From Salsipaludibacter sp963735045 (lineage in GTDB: Bacteria > Actinomycetota > Nitriliruptoria > Nitriliruptorales > Nitriliruptoraceae): DNA of 64,000 nt. Of this stretch, positions 34,326 through 42,799 are shown piece after piece; position 1 is the first letter of the stretch; each line of letters opens with the position of its first letter. Made by a program: the position numbers and the translations under genes. A model generated the notes under the pieces. It saw only the letters and a list, made by a program, of their open reading frames with translations. It had not been told where the DNA came from and did not search any database. The stretch is from positions 682,001-746,000 of the forward strand of contig CAVTIZ010000002.1 in NCBI GenBank assembly GCA_963735045.1, in the 5' to 3' direction.

Positions 34326-36473
34326 TCAGGGCAGGTGCTCGACGTCCACGCGACGGTCCAGGCGGGGCGTGCCCTCGCCCCTGGCCTCGCTGCCCCGGCT
34401 GGTCGTGCGGCGGTCACCGTCGCCGTCGCTACGGCTCGACGAGCGGCCCGAGGACCGCGACGAGCGGTCCGAGGAGCGTCCCCGGGACCGGGTCGACGAC
34501 GTCCCGGTGGTCTCGGCGCGGTCCGACGACCCGTCGGAGTCGCGCGTGGTCGTCGTCGAGGAGGACGCGTCCGACGACGTCGCGGGCTTGCGGCCGCCAC
34601 GGGCGCGGTTGCGACGGGCGCGCTTGCGGCCCGACCCCGAGGAGGCCGAGGACGACGTGTCCGAGGACCGGTCGTCGGAGGGTCCGGTGTCCGGTGTCGC
34701 CTCTCGCGACGTGTCACTGCCCGACGACGAGGTGGGGGAGGCGTCGCGGTCACCGTTGCGACGCGTCCGGCCGCCCGCGTCGTCGTCACGGCTCCGGGTG
34801 CGGGTCCGCGTCCGGGACCGCGACGAGTCCGACGACGTCGACGAGTCCGACGACGACCGCGTCGAGTCCGATGACCGCGATGACCTCGACGAGTCCGACG
34901 ACCGCGTCGAGTCCGACGACCGCGACGAGTCCGACGACGAGCGCCTGGAGGATCGCGACCGACGCGACGAGGAGTCCCCGGACGTGTCGCCGGATCCGTT
35001 GTCGGACGATCCTGACGTGGATCGCGAGGAGCGCGACGACGAGCGGTCGTCGCGACGGGAGGAGGACCGGTCCCGCCCACCGCGGTCGCTGCCTCGTCCA
35101 CTGGAGCGGTTCCCGCCCGACGAGGTCGCGCGCGAGGAGCGGTCGCCGCGCGACGACCCGGACCCCGACCCGGATCCGGACCGTGGCGAGCGTCCCGACC
35201 CGTTGGAACTGTCGGAGCCGGCCAGGGCGTCCCACGGCGTGGTCTCGGGAAGGTCGAACAACTCGGTCAGCTCGTCGCTGGTCGAGAAGATCTCCACGAG
35301 GTCCTGCTCGGTGCCGACGCGCTTGCGGATGACGTTGACGCGGTCCACCTCGTTGAACTCCGCGAAGGTGACCGCGACGCCGGACTGGCCGGCACGCGCG
35401 GTGCGACCGATGCGGTGCAGGTACATCTTCTCGTCGTCGGGGCAGTCGTAGTTGACGACGTGGGTGACCTTGTCGACGTCCAGGCCGCGGGCGGCGACCT
35501 CGGTGGCCACCAGCACGTCGGCGCGTCCGTCGCGGAAGCGGTCGAGGTTCTTCTCGCGGCTGGACTGGCGCAGGTCGCCGTGCACGGCGATCGCGGTGAT
35601 GCCCAGGTCGTCGAGTTCACGCACCAGGCGGTCGCACATGCGCTTGGTGCGACAGAACACGAACGCGCCGCCGCGGTCGGGCTTCTGCAGCAGGCGTGCG
35701 AGCACGCGTGGCTTGTCCATCCGGTGGACCAGGAAGAAGTGCTGGTCGACCGTCGGCGCGGTCTCGTGGAGGGTCTCGTCGGCCCGCATGAAGGTGGGCT
35801 TGGCCATGAAGCGACGGGCCAGCTTGACGATGGCGGTCGGCATGGTGGCCGAGAACAGCAGGGTCTGGCGGTCCTCCGGGACGTCGGCCAGCAACCGCTC
35901 GACGTCGGGCAGGAAGCCCATGTCGAGCATCTCGTCGGCCTCGTCGAGCACCACGGTGTGGACGCCCGAGACGTCGAGGTTGCCACGTCCGAGGTGGTCC
36001 AGGGTGCGCCCGGGGGTGCCCACGACGACATGGACGCCGGTCGTGAGCGCCTCGATCTGTTCGTCGTAGCCGACGCCGCCGTAGACCGCGATCGAGGTGA
36101 TGCCGCGACCGGCGCCCACGGTCAGGTCGTCGGCGACCTGGATGCACAGCTCACGGGTCGGGACGATCACCAGGGCCTGGGTCTGTGCCCGGGAGGTGTC
36201 GATGCGCTGGAGCAGCGGGAGGCCGAAGCCCAGCGTCTTGCCGGTGCCGGTCCGGGCCTGCCCGATGATGTCGTGGCCCTTGAGGCCGAGCGGCAGCGTC
36301 AGTTCCTGGATCGGGAAGGGGTGCACGATGCCGCGGTTGGACAGCTCGTCGGCCAGGTCCTGGGCGACGCCGAAGTCGGTGAACAGCGGCTGGTCCGCGG
36401 GCGGGGAGGTGTCGGGCGGGGTGTCGGAGTCGGTGGTGGAGGGCGATTCGGTCGTGGTGGTCGTGTCAGTCAC
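34326..36473 (-). CDS. DEAD-box RNA helicase with long Ser/Arg/Asp-rich tail (RhlE-like)
   Basis: About 715 residues. Complete DEAD-box core in the first 400: Q-motif region (FTDFGV, HPFPIQ), ARTGTGKT (73-80), PTREL, TPGR, DEAD (177-180), SAT (208-210), ARGLD and HRIGRTARAG (353-362). From about residue 419 to the end is a low-complexity tail of Ser, Arg, Asp and Gly with SSDSSRSSDS-type repeats, about 300 residues. Such tails bind RNA and can drive condensates. GTG 36473 is favoured (AGGA upstream, 12 nt); ATG 36527 is an alternative. It sits next to the parA block. Confidence 0.88.
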   Translation of the reverse strand: MTDTTTTTESPSTTDSDTPPDTSPPADQPLFTDFGVAQDLADELSNRGIVHPFPIQELTLPLGLKGHDIIGQARTGTGKTLGFGLPLLQRIDTSRAQTQALVIVPTRELCIQVADDLTVGAGRGITSIAVYGGVGYDEQIEALTTGVHVVVGTPGRTLDHLGRGNLDVSGVHTVVLDEADEMLDMGFLPDVERLLADVPEDRQTLLFSATMPTAIVKLARRFMAKPTFMRADETLHETAPTVDQHFFLVHRMDKPRVLARLLQKPDRGGAFVFCRTKRMCDRLVRELDDLGITAIAVHGDLRQSSREKNLDRFRDGRADVLVATEVAARGLDVDKVTHVVNYDCPDDEKMYLHRIGRTARAGQSGVAVTFAEFNEVDRVNVIRKRVGTEQDLVEIFSTSDELTELFDLPETTPWDALAGSDSSNGSGRSPRSGSGSGSGSSRGDRSSRATSSGGNRSSGRGSDRGGRDRSSSRRDDRSSSRSSRSTSGSSDNGSGDTSGDSSSRRSRSSRRSSSDSSRSSDSTRSSDSSRSSRSSDSTRSSSDSSTSSDSSRSRTRTRTRSRDDDAGGRTRRNGDRDASPTSSSGSDTSREATPDTGPSDDRSSDTSSSASSGSGRKRARRNRARGGRKPATSSDASSSTTTTRDSDGSSDRAETTGTSSTRSRGRSSDRSSRSSGRSSSRSDGDGDRRTTSRGSEARGEGTPRLDRRVDVEHLP

Positions 36474-36762
36474 GGGGTGTGGTGTCCTGGATGATGTGAC
36501 CACCAGCCGGCGTGGGTGCCCACTCATGGGGCGAGACGAATCGGCGGCGATCACGCGCTTCGGGCCGGTGGCGTCTGCCAGCGGCGACGTCGATACCGGG
36601 CGGTGTCATCGGTGCCGGACCGTGGCGGGAAGCGCGACGGCCGCATGGCGACGAGGAGGATGTCCGCGAACCGATCGCGGATCACTCGGGATCGAACGGC
36701 CACCAGCGTAGCGAGTCGCGAGTTCCGGCCGCCGGGACCGTGGGGTTCGGCACACGGTCGGT

Positions 36763-37674
36763 TCAGCGCAGGTGTGGGCTCGTGCGGGCCTCGCGCACCC
36801 GCGCCCCGATCTCGACCAGAGCCCACACCAGCAGGCTCAGCGCGATGCCGGGCAGCACCAGGTGCGGCGCCCCGGCGACGCGCGAGGACACCAGTCGTGA
36901 CCCGAGGTTGGCCAGCATCAGCCCCCACGACACCGCTGGGAGCTGCAGTCCCACGCCCAGGAACGACAGGATGGCCTCGAGGCTGATGACCGTGGCGGCG
37001 TAGGGCAGGGCGAACACCAGCATCGGCCGCAGGCTGAAGGGCACCAGGTGGCGTCGGATGACGTAGGCCGGTCGAGCCCCGAGGGCGCGGGCGGCCAGCA
37101 CGTGCTCCTCGTGCAGGCGTTCGCGTACCGCCCCCCGGACCAGTCGCACCATGGGTGGCCAGGCGAACAGGGTCAGCACGACGATGACCTGGGTGACCGT
37201 GCGCTCCTCGGTGAGGCCGAACAACACCAGCGCCGTGAACACGATCGGGATCGAGAACACCACGTCGGCCGACCGCGAGATGACCTGGTCGACCCAGCCG
37301 CCGGACCAGGCGGCGATGGTGCCGAGCAGGGTGGCGATGAGCATGGCCCCGCCGATGACCACCCCACCGATCAGCATCGAGGTGCGTGCCCCGTACAGCA
37401 GCTGCGTGAGGTAGTCGCATCCGTAGAGGTCGGTGCCGAACACATGGGCGCCGGTGGGCCCCTGCAACGACTCCGACAGCAGGCAGGGTTGCAGGTCGTA
37501 GGGCGCGAACACCTGGGGCCAGATCGCGATCACCAGGAACACCGCCACGACGATCCCGGGGCCGCCCACGACCCGGGCCCAGTGTCGGGTGCGCTCCCAC
37601 GTCCGCGCCAGCCCCGCCCGGAGCCGATCCGTCGCCCGGGCGCGAGTAGCGTTGGGCGCGTCCGGTCCGTCCAT
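36763..37674 (-). CDS. dppC: Dipeptide/oligopeptide-type ABC permease (DppC/OppC family)
   Basis: 303 residues. About six membrane helices. The DppC-type periplasmic loop contains HVFGTDLYGCDYLTQLLYGARTSM, and the cytoplasmic EAA loop is visible as VLAARALGARPAYVIRRHLVPFS. The family imports peptides, nickel or similar solutes with a DppB partner, two ATPases and a binding protein. Here only a DppB gene is present, transcribed divergently from a point 23 bp away; the ATPases and binding protein are not in the window. ATG 37674 begins a basic cytoplasmic N-terminus. Confidence 0.85.
   Translation of the reverse strand: MDGPDAPNATRARATDRLRAGLARTWERTRHWARVVGGPGIVVAVFLVIAIWPQVFAPYDLQPCLLSESLQGPTGAHVFGTDLYGCDYLTQLLYGARTSMLIGGVVIGGAMLIATLLGTIAAWSGGWVDQVISRSADVVFSIPIVFTALVLFGLTEERTVTQVIVVLTLFAWPPMVRLVRGAVRERLHEEHVLAARALGARPAYVIRRHLVPFSLRPMLVFALPYAATVISLEAILSFLGVGLQLPAVSWGLMLANLGSRLVSSRVAGAPHLVLPGIALSLLVWALVEIGARVREARTSPHLR
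37647..37652 (+). promoter_or_regulatory. Candidate -10 element (TAGCGT) for dppB inside dppC
   Basis: TAGCGT lies 45 nt before GTG 37698, within the 5' end of the divergent dppC coding sequence, because the gap between the two start codons is too short for a promoter. Confidence 0.35.
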
Positions 37675-37697
37675 GCACCGCCTCCCCGGAACCGCCT

Positions 37698-38645
37698 GTG
37701 CTCCGCTTCATCCTACGTCGCGTGGTGGTCGCCACCCTCACCCTCCTGGCGGCGTCGTTGCTGCTGTTCGCGCTGGTCCGGCTCCTGCCCGGGGACGCGG
37801 TTCGGGGCATGTTCGGGTTCGGTCGTCCGCCCGACGCCGCGATGGAGGCGGTCCGGGAACGGCTGGGCCACGACCAGCCGTTCCTGGTGCAGTGGGGACG
37901 TTTCATGACCGACTTCGCGACCCTGGACTTCGGCGAGTCGATGCAGGGTGAGTCGGTGCGCGGGATCCTGGCCGCCACCATCGGACCCACGTTGTGGATC
38001 CTGTCCGGGGTGGCCGTCCTGCAGGTCCTGCTCGGCCCGGCCCTGCTGTGGATGTCGGCCCGTCGACCACGCTCGCGGCTGGACCGGTGGACGGCCGCGG
38101 CCACCGTCGTGCTGGTGTCGATCCCGACCCTGGTCGCGGCGTTCCTGTTGCAGGCGATCCTGGTGTACTGGACGGACCTCCTGCCGTCGCCGGACTGGAT
38201 CTACGCCCCCGACCCCAACGCCGGGTGGCGCAACTACGTCATGCCGATCCTGGCCCTGGGCCTGGGCACGGCGGCCCACCTGGCGATGGTCGGCCGGGTC
38301 GAACTCCTGGCCGTGCTCGCCACCCCCTACATCGTCACGGCCCGCGCCTTCGGGATCCCGCCCGACCGGATCCTCAAGGTCGAGGCGGCCCGCCCGGCGG
38401 CGGGTGCGGCCGTGCAGGTGCTGGCCGCGAACCTCGCGGTCCTGCTGACCGGCTTGATCGTGGTGGAGGACGTCTTCGGCGTCCCCGGCCTGGCCGCCGC
38501 ACTGTTGCAGGCCATCGAGGACCAGGACCGCATCCTGATGCTGACCATGCTGCTGCTGGTCCTGACCGCGGTGATGGTGGTCAACACGGCTGCCGACGTG
38601 GTCCATGGGATGATCGATCCCCGGGTGCGCGACGCGGGATCCTGA
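37698..38645 (+). CDS. dppB: Dipeptide/oligopeptide-type ABC permease (DppB/OppB family)
   Basis: 315 residues. N-terminal MLRFILRRVVVATLTLLAASLLLFAL is the standard DppB beginning, with RLLPGDAV and the long periplasmic loop ending before helix two (MTDFATLDFGESM). The EAA region is seen in TARAFGIPPDRILKVEAARPA and VVEDVFGVPGLA. The GTG start is 23 bp from the divergent dppC start. Partner of the DppC gene by family; divergent arrangement is unusual for this pair. Confidence 0.85.
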   Translation: MLRFILRRVVVATLTLLAASLLLFALVRLLPGDAVRGMFGFGRPPDAAMEAVRERLGHDQPFLVQWGRFMTDFATLDFGESMQGESVRGILAATIGPTLWILSGVAVLQVLLGPALLWMSARRPRSRLDRWTAAATVVLVSIPTLVAAFLLQAILVYWTDLLPSPDWIYAPDPNAGWRNYVMPILALGLGTAAHLAMVGRVELLAVLATPYIVTARAFGIPPDRILKVEAARPAAGAAVQVLAANLAVLLTGLIVVEDVFGVPGLAAALLQAIEDQDRILMLTMLLLVLTAVMVVNTAADVVHGMIDPRVRDAGS

Positions 38646-38676
38646 CCGTGCGGACCATGGTCGCGGGGTCGCCAGG

Positions 38677-39423
38677 TCAGCCCGGGGCTGTCGTGCCCGC
38701 GTAGAGCGTGGCCGCGACGGCCGTGGCGAGGTTGAGGCTCGACACGCCCGAACGCATGGGCAGGCGGACCCGCACGTCGGCGGCCGCCACCAGGGCGTCG
38801 GACAGTCCGTGTCGCTCGGTCCCGAATGCCAGCACGGCCCGCGGGGGGATCCCGCCCGTGGCCAGGTCGATCCCGTCCGGGTCGACGGCCACCAGCGGCC
38901 TGGTCGACGGCGGCAGGGCCGCGCGTCGCCCGACGGGCAGGGCGAACTGCAGCCCCGCCCCCCCGCGGACGGCCCGTGGGTGCCAGGGGTCGGCGTCGCC
39001 CAGGACCACCACCGCGTTCGCGTCGGCCGCCGCGGCGACCCGCACCACCGCGCCGACGTTGCCCAGGTGGGTGGGGGACTCCAGGACCACCACCACGCCG
39101 TCGCCATCGGCGACGACCGCGTCGAGGTCGTCGTGGGGACGTCGAGCCAGTGCCAGCGAGGGTGACGGGAGCCCGCCACGGGTGAGGTGGTCCCAGGTCG
39201 CATCGTCGACCTCCTCGACCACCACCGGCAGGTCCACGTCGGGGGCGAGGTCGGCCAGCAGGTCGTGGAGTCCCCCGGGGTCGGCGGAGGCGATCCGGAC
39301 CACGTCGGCGCCGAACCGCAGGGCGTGCTTGAGGGCGTGCACGCCCTCGAGGACCACGAGTCGGTCGTCACGCCGTGCGGCCTGCACGACGGCCGTCAGC
39401 GAGCCCTCGCGAGGGTCGCTCAC
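38677..39423 (-). CDS. SpoU/TrmH-family RNA 2'-O-methyltransferase
   Basis: 248 residues. SPOUT knot motifs: LESPTHLGNVGAVVRVAAAADANAVV (motif 1), VLAFGTERHGLS (motif 2) and LPMRSGVSSLNLATAVAATLY (motif 3). An N-terminal substrate-binding region precedes them (LVVLEGVHALKHAL). Members methylate ribose 2'-OH in rRNA or tRNA; the target is unknown. The GTG start lies in the GTGA overlap with the cobU stop, fixing it despite a longer open frame. Its cotranscription with cobalamin genes is probably incidental. Confidence 0.85.
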   Translation of the reverse strand: MSDPREGSLTAVVQAARRDDRLVVLEGVHALKHALRFGADVVRIASADPGGLHDLLADLAPDVDLPVVVEEVDDATWDHLTRGGLPSPSLALARRPHDDLDAVVADGDGVVVVLESPTHLGNVGAVVRVAAAADANAVVVLGDADPWHPRAVRGGAGLQFALPVGRRAALPPSTRPLVAVDPDGIDLATGGIPPRAVLAFGTERHGLSDALVAAADVRVRLPMRSGVSSLNLATAVAATLYAGTTAPG

Positions 39424-39944
39424 GCCAGGTCCGCCACGGACCGGAGGTCCAGCACCCGCCCCGCCACGACCAGCAGGGCCCGGTCCGCGGCCAGCGACCA
39501 CACCGCGTTGACCCGTCCCAGCAGGTCGCGGTAGCGGCGGGTCGCCGGGTCGGCGGGGACGATCCCGTCGCCCACCTCGTTGGTGACCACGATCACCTCA
39601 CCGGGGCGTGCGGCCGCGACGTGGGCGCCGGTCCGGGCGGCGGCCAGGACTTCCTCGTCGGACTGCCCGAGGCAGTTGGACAGCCACAGCGTGAGGCAGT
39701 CCACGACCACGGTGGCGGTGTCGGGGACGGCGTGCAGGGCCGCGACCAGGTCACGCGGTTCCTCGATCGTGGCCCAGTCCCACGGGCGTTCGGCCTGGTG
39801 GCGCGAGATGCGGGCAGCCATGTCGGCGTCGCCCGCGGTGGCCGTGGCGACCACCACGACCCCGTGTTCCGCGCGGCGCTGCGCCAACGCCTCGGCCGTG
39901 GCCGACTTCCCACTCCGCGCCCCGCCCGTCACCAGCGTCAGCAT
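39420..39944 (-). CDS. cobU: Adenosylcobinamide kinase / adenosylcobinamide-phosphate guanylyltransferase
   Basis: 174 residues. P-loop near the N-terminus LVTGGARSGKSATAEAL (CobU-type GARSGKS), VVVDCLTLWLSN, VVTNEVGDGIVP and RYRDLLGRVNAVW, all diagnostic of CobU, which attaches GMP to adenosylcobinamide in nucleotide-loop assembly of cobalamin. ATG 39944 has a near-perfect GGAGGT six bases upstream, which overrules longer starts. It lies downstream of the btu/cobO genes across a repeat-rich 252-bp gap. With adenosyltransferase and importer nearby this suggests corrinoid salvage; other cob genes are not in the window. Confidence 0.93.
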   Translation of the reverse strand: MLTLVTGGARSGKSATAEALAQRRAEHGVVVVATATAGDADMAARISRHQAERPWDWATIEEPRDLVAALHAVPDTATVVVDCLTLWLSNCLGQSDEEVLAAARTGAHVAAARPGEVIVVTNEVGDGIVPADPATRRYRDLLGRVNAVWSLAADRALLVVAGRVLDLRSVADLA

Positions 39945-39993
39945 GCGTCCACCTCCGTGCCCGGTCGCCGCCCCACGACCCCCCGCCACCCAT

Positions 39994-40081
39994 GATCCCG
40001 ATGTGCCTGCTCACGGCTGATGTGGATCAGCCCGCGACCCCGGGACGATCCACATCGCCCGGGTGGAGGCACATCGGGATC
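39994..40081. repeat. Bipartite palindrome with four GATGTG half-sites
   Basis: Outer arms of 15 bp (39994-40008 and 40067-40081) and inner arms of 10 bp (40019-40028 and 40047-40056) are perfectly complementary and separated by 10 nt on each side, with an 18-nt central loop. GATGTG occurs at 40000 and 40019 and inverted at 40051 and 40070, each pair 19 nt apart. It lies between the cobO-domain stop and cobU. It could be a terminator/processing hairpin or a double operator. Confidence 0.8.
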
Positions 40082-40095
40082 GGGGGGCGAGGGGG

Positions 40096-40155
40096 GTTCG
40101 GGGTGGTGGGGTTCGGGGTGGTGGGGTTCGGGGTGGTGGGGTTCGGGGTGGTGGG
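40096..40155. repeat. 15-bp G-rich tandem repeat, four copies (G-quadruplex prone)
   Basis: Four perfect copies of gttcggggtggtggg, followed by degenerate GGGG-rich sequence to about 40191. It lies just after the stop of the btuD-cobO ORF, on its template strand. No coding function is seen. Confidence 0.9.
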
Positions 40156-40196
40156 GTGGTGGGGAGGGGTGTGGGGTGGTGGGGTCGGGGGCGCAT

Positions 40197-41687
40197 TCAG
40201 TAGTCGATGCCGCGACGAGCAAGGATCCCCTGGTCGAAGGCGTGCTTGACCTTCTCCATGCTGGTCACGGTGTCCGCGACGTCGACCAGCGCCTGGGGGG
40301 CGTCGCGACCGGTGAGGATCACCGAGGTCGTGGCCGGGCGTTCCTCCAGTGCCCGCACCACCTCGTCGGTGTCGATCCAGCCCCAGTTCATCGGGTAGGT
40401 GATCTCGTCGAGCACCAGCAGGCGGTAGTCCCCGGAGGCCAGCCGTGCACGGGCCTCCTCCCACGCCGTGCGGGCCACCGCCTCGGACTCCGCGAGGTCC
40501 TCACTGTCCCAGCTGAAGCCGTCGCCCAGCGCCCACCAGTCGGCGCCCAGCTCGGTCAGCAGCCGTTCCTCGCCGACCTGCCAGTCGCCCGACTTGATGA
40601 ACTGGATCACCCCGACCGGCCAGTCGCGCGCCAGTGCCCGCAGCGCCGTGCCGAAGGCCGAGGTCGACTTGCCCTTGCCGTGTCCGGTGTGGACCAGCAC
40701 GAGTGATTCGACGTGGCGGGGCTGCGGCGCCGCCTCGGTGTCCCGGGTGGTCGGTGGGGTGGTGGCGTCGTCGGTCATGGTCGGCCTCGCGTCGGTCGGG
40801 GTGGGTGGGGGTCGGGGGGTGGTGCGTGGTCGCTCGGGGCCCGTGCTGGCCGCGGCCCGGCCGGCGACCGGTGGTGGGGGGCGGCGGTCGGGGACGCCAC
40901 GACGTCGCACCACCCGCTCGCGGACGGGGATCACGATGATGCCGCCGACCCCGTCGTCGAGGACCCGGACGCGTGCGTCGTAGTGGCGGGCGAGCGCATC
41001 CGGGGTCAGCACCTCCCGGGGCGCGCCGACGGCCACGGTGTGGCCGCCGTCCAGCAGCACCACGCGGTCGGCGAACTGGCTGGCCAGGGTCAGGTCGTGC
41101 ATCGCGGCCACGATGGTCAGGTCGCGCTCGACGCGGAGCTCGTCGATGAGTTCCAGCACCTGCTGGCCGTGCCCGATGTCCAGCGCGGCCGTGGGTTCGT
41201 CCAGCAGCAGGACCGGGGCCTCCTGGACCAGCGCCCGGGCGAGCACCACGCGTTGCAGCTCGCCGCCGGACAACGACACCACCGGGCGATGGGAGAAGCC
41301 GTGCAGGTCGAGCCGGTCAAGGGCGTGGCCCACCGCTGCCAGGTCGGCGGTGTCCTCCACCCCGAAGGTCGGGATGTGGGCGGTCCGTCCCAGCAGCACG
41401 TAGTCGGTGACGGTGAGCCCGGGTGGCAGGATGGGCCGCTGGGGGACCAGGGCGACCGTGCGCGCCCAGTCCCGCGGTCGCCAGCGGTGCGGGTCGTGGT
41501 CCTGGATCGTGACCCGGCCGGTGTGGGTCACCAGTCCGGACAGGATGCCCAGGGCGGTCGACTTGCCCGCACCGTTGGGTCCCAGCAGCACCACCCACTC
41601 GCCGCGTGCCACGGCCAGGTCGAGGTCGGCCAGGACCGGGCCCTCGCCGTAGTCGACCGTCGCGCCGGTGACCGCCACGGCCGTCAC
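40197..41687 (-). CDS. btuD/cobO: Cobalamin/iron-type ABC ATPase in frame with cob(I)alamin adenosyltransferase (BtuD-CobO fusion ORF)
   Basis: 496 residues without a stop. Residues 1-260 are a FecCD-type ABC ATPase: GPNGAGKST (36-44), SLSGGELQ (138-145), LLLDEP, switch His197. A Pro/Arg-rich linker (about 261-303) leads into a complete CobO/BtuR adenosyltransferase with P-loop GHGKGKST (335-342), QFIKSGDWQVGEE and LLVLDEITYPMNWGW. GTG 41687 overlaps the btuC stop (GTGA). ATG 40778, at the start of the CobO part, has GAGG upstream, so a separate 193-residue CobO may also be made. The protein would couple uptake of corrinoids with their adenosylation. Confidence 0.85.
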   Translation of the reverse strand: MTAVAVTGATVDYGEGPVLADLDLAVARGEWVVLLGPNGAGKSTALGILSGLVTHTGRVTIQDHDPHRWRPRDWARTVALVPQRPILPPGLTVTDYVLLGRTAHIPTFGVEDTADLAAVGHALDRLDLHGFSHRPVVSLSGGELQRVVLARALVQEAPVLLLDEPTAALDIGHGQQVLELIDELRVERDLTIVAAMHDLTLASQFADRVVLLDGGHTVAVGAPREVLTPDALARHYDARVRVLDDGVGGIIVIPVRERVVRRRGVPDRRPPPPVAGRAAASTGPERPRTTPRPPPTPTDARPTMTDDATTPPTTRDTEAAPQPRHVESLVLVHTGHGKGKSTSAFGTALRALARDWPVGVIQFIKSGDWQVGEERLLTELGADWWALGDGFSWDSEDLAESEAVARTAWEEARARLASGDYRLLVLDEITYPMNWGWIDTDEVVRALEERPATTSVILTGRDAPQALVDVADTVTSMEKVKHAFDQGILARRGIDY

Positions 41688-42799
41688 GTCATGATCCCGC
41701 GTCGGTTGCGGCGCAGCAGCACGGCGAAGAACGGGGCACCGACGAAGGCGGTGACCACGCCGATCGGCAGCTCGGCCGGGGCGGCCACCGTGCGTGCCAG
41801 CAGGTCGGCCGCGATCAGGAACGCGGCCCCACCCAGCACCGACAACGGCAGCACCACGCGGTAGGAGGCCCCAGCCACCAGGCGCACCAGGTGTGGCACG
41901 ACGATCCCGACGAACCCGATCAGCCCGCTGACGGCGACCGCGGCGGCCGTGGCCAGTGAGGCGGCGACGACGACCGCGATCCGGGCCCGACGCGCATCGA
42001 CACCGAGCGTCGCGGCCTCCGACTCGCCGACCGACAACACGTCGAGGACCCGGCGGTACAGCCAGATCACGGCCAGCGACACGATCGCCGGTGGCAGCAC
42101 GCGGACGACCTCGGACCACCCGCCGGTGGTCAGCCGTCCCAGGATCCAGGTGTAGACCTCGGCGAGGCTGTCGGCGTTGCGTTGTTGCACGAGGGTCTGG
42201 ACGGCGGTGAGGAAGCTGGCCACGGCGATCCCGGCCAGCACCAGGCCAGCGGTGCCGCCCCCGCCCGCACCCGTGCCCACCAGCATCGCCAGGGCGACCC
42301 CGCCCAGGGCACCGACGAAGGCGGCCAGCGGCACGGTCAGGGCCGTGGGCAGGCCGGCCGACCCGCCGGTGATGACCAGCGTCGCGGCCAGGCCGGCCCC
42401 GGCGGCCGCGCCCAGCAGGTACGGGTCGGCCAGGGGGTTGCGGAACACCCCCTGGTAGGCCGCCCCCGCCACGGACAGGCAGGCGCCGACGATGCCGCCC
42501 AGCACGACCCGGGGCAGCCGCAGCCGCCACAGGATCGCCTGGGCCTGCTCGTCGAGGCCGGAGTCGAGGTGGACGCCCGGCAGGACGTCGAGCAGTTCCG
42601 CGACCACGGCACGCACCGACAGGTCCGCAGCCCCGACCAGGACGCCGGCCACGGCGACCACGGCGAGCACGCCCAGCGTTGCCAGCAGGATCCCCGGGCG
42701 CAGCGTCGTGGCCTGCGGCGCGGCGTCCGCGGCCGTGCCGCCCGGGACCGCGGCGCGGTCCCGGGCGTGGGCGGCCCGTGCGGGATCGGTGATGGTCAC
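41684..42799 (-). CDS. btuC: Cobalamin-type ABC transporter permease (FecCD/BtuC family)
   Basis: 371 residues. About ten hydrophobic helices. FecCD hallmarks are present: LRLPRVVLGGIVGACLSVAGAAYQGVFRNPLADPYLLG near residue 90, and later GLIGFVGIVVPHLVRLVAG with ELPIGVVTAFVGAPFF at the end. The GTG start overlaps the btuF stop (GTGA) and the stop overlaps the ATPase start, so btuFCD are translationally coupled. The riboswitch upstream and the CobO partner argue for corrinoid rather than siderophore as substrate. Confidence 0.9.
   Translation of the reverse strand: MTITDPARAAHARDRAAVPGGTAADAAPQATTLRPGILLATLGVLAVVAVAGVLVGAADLSVRAVVAELLDVLPGVHLDSGLDEQAQAILWRLRLPRVVLGGIVGACLSVAGAAYQGVFRNPLADPYLLGAAAGAGLAATLVITGGSAGLPTALTVPLAAFVGALGGVALAMLVGTGAGGGGTAGLVLAGIAVASFLTAVQTLVQQRNADSLAEVYTWILGRLTTGGWSEVVRVLPPAIVSLAVIWLYRRVLDVLSVGESEAATLGVDARRARIAVVVAASLATAAAVAVSGLIGFVGIVVPHLVRLVAGASYRVVLPLSVLGGAAFLIAADLLARTVAAPAELPIGVVTAFVGAPFFAVLLRRNRRGIMT

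Noticed and set aside
36551..36646. Arg-rich 31-codon ORF upstream of the DEAD-box helicase as a regulatory uORF
   Set aside because: GC3 is mixed and no ribosome site is seen; no support beyond position.
39994..40081. Insertion-sequence terminal inverted repeats
   Set aside because: Arms are only about 60 bp apart, there is no transposase and no target-site duplication.
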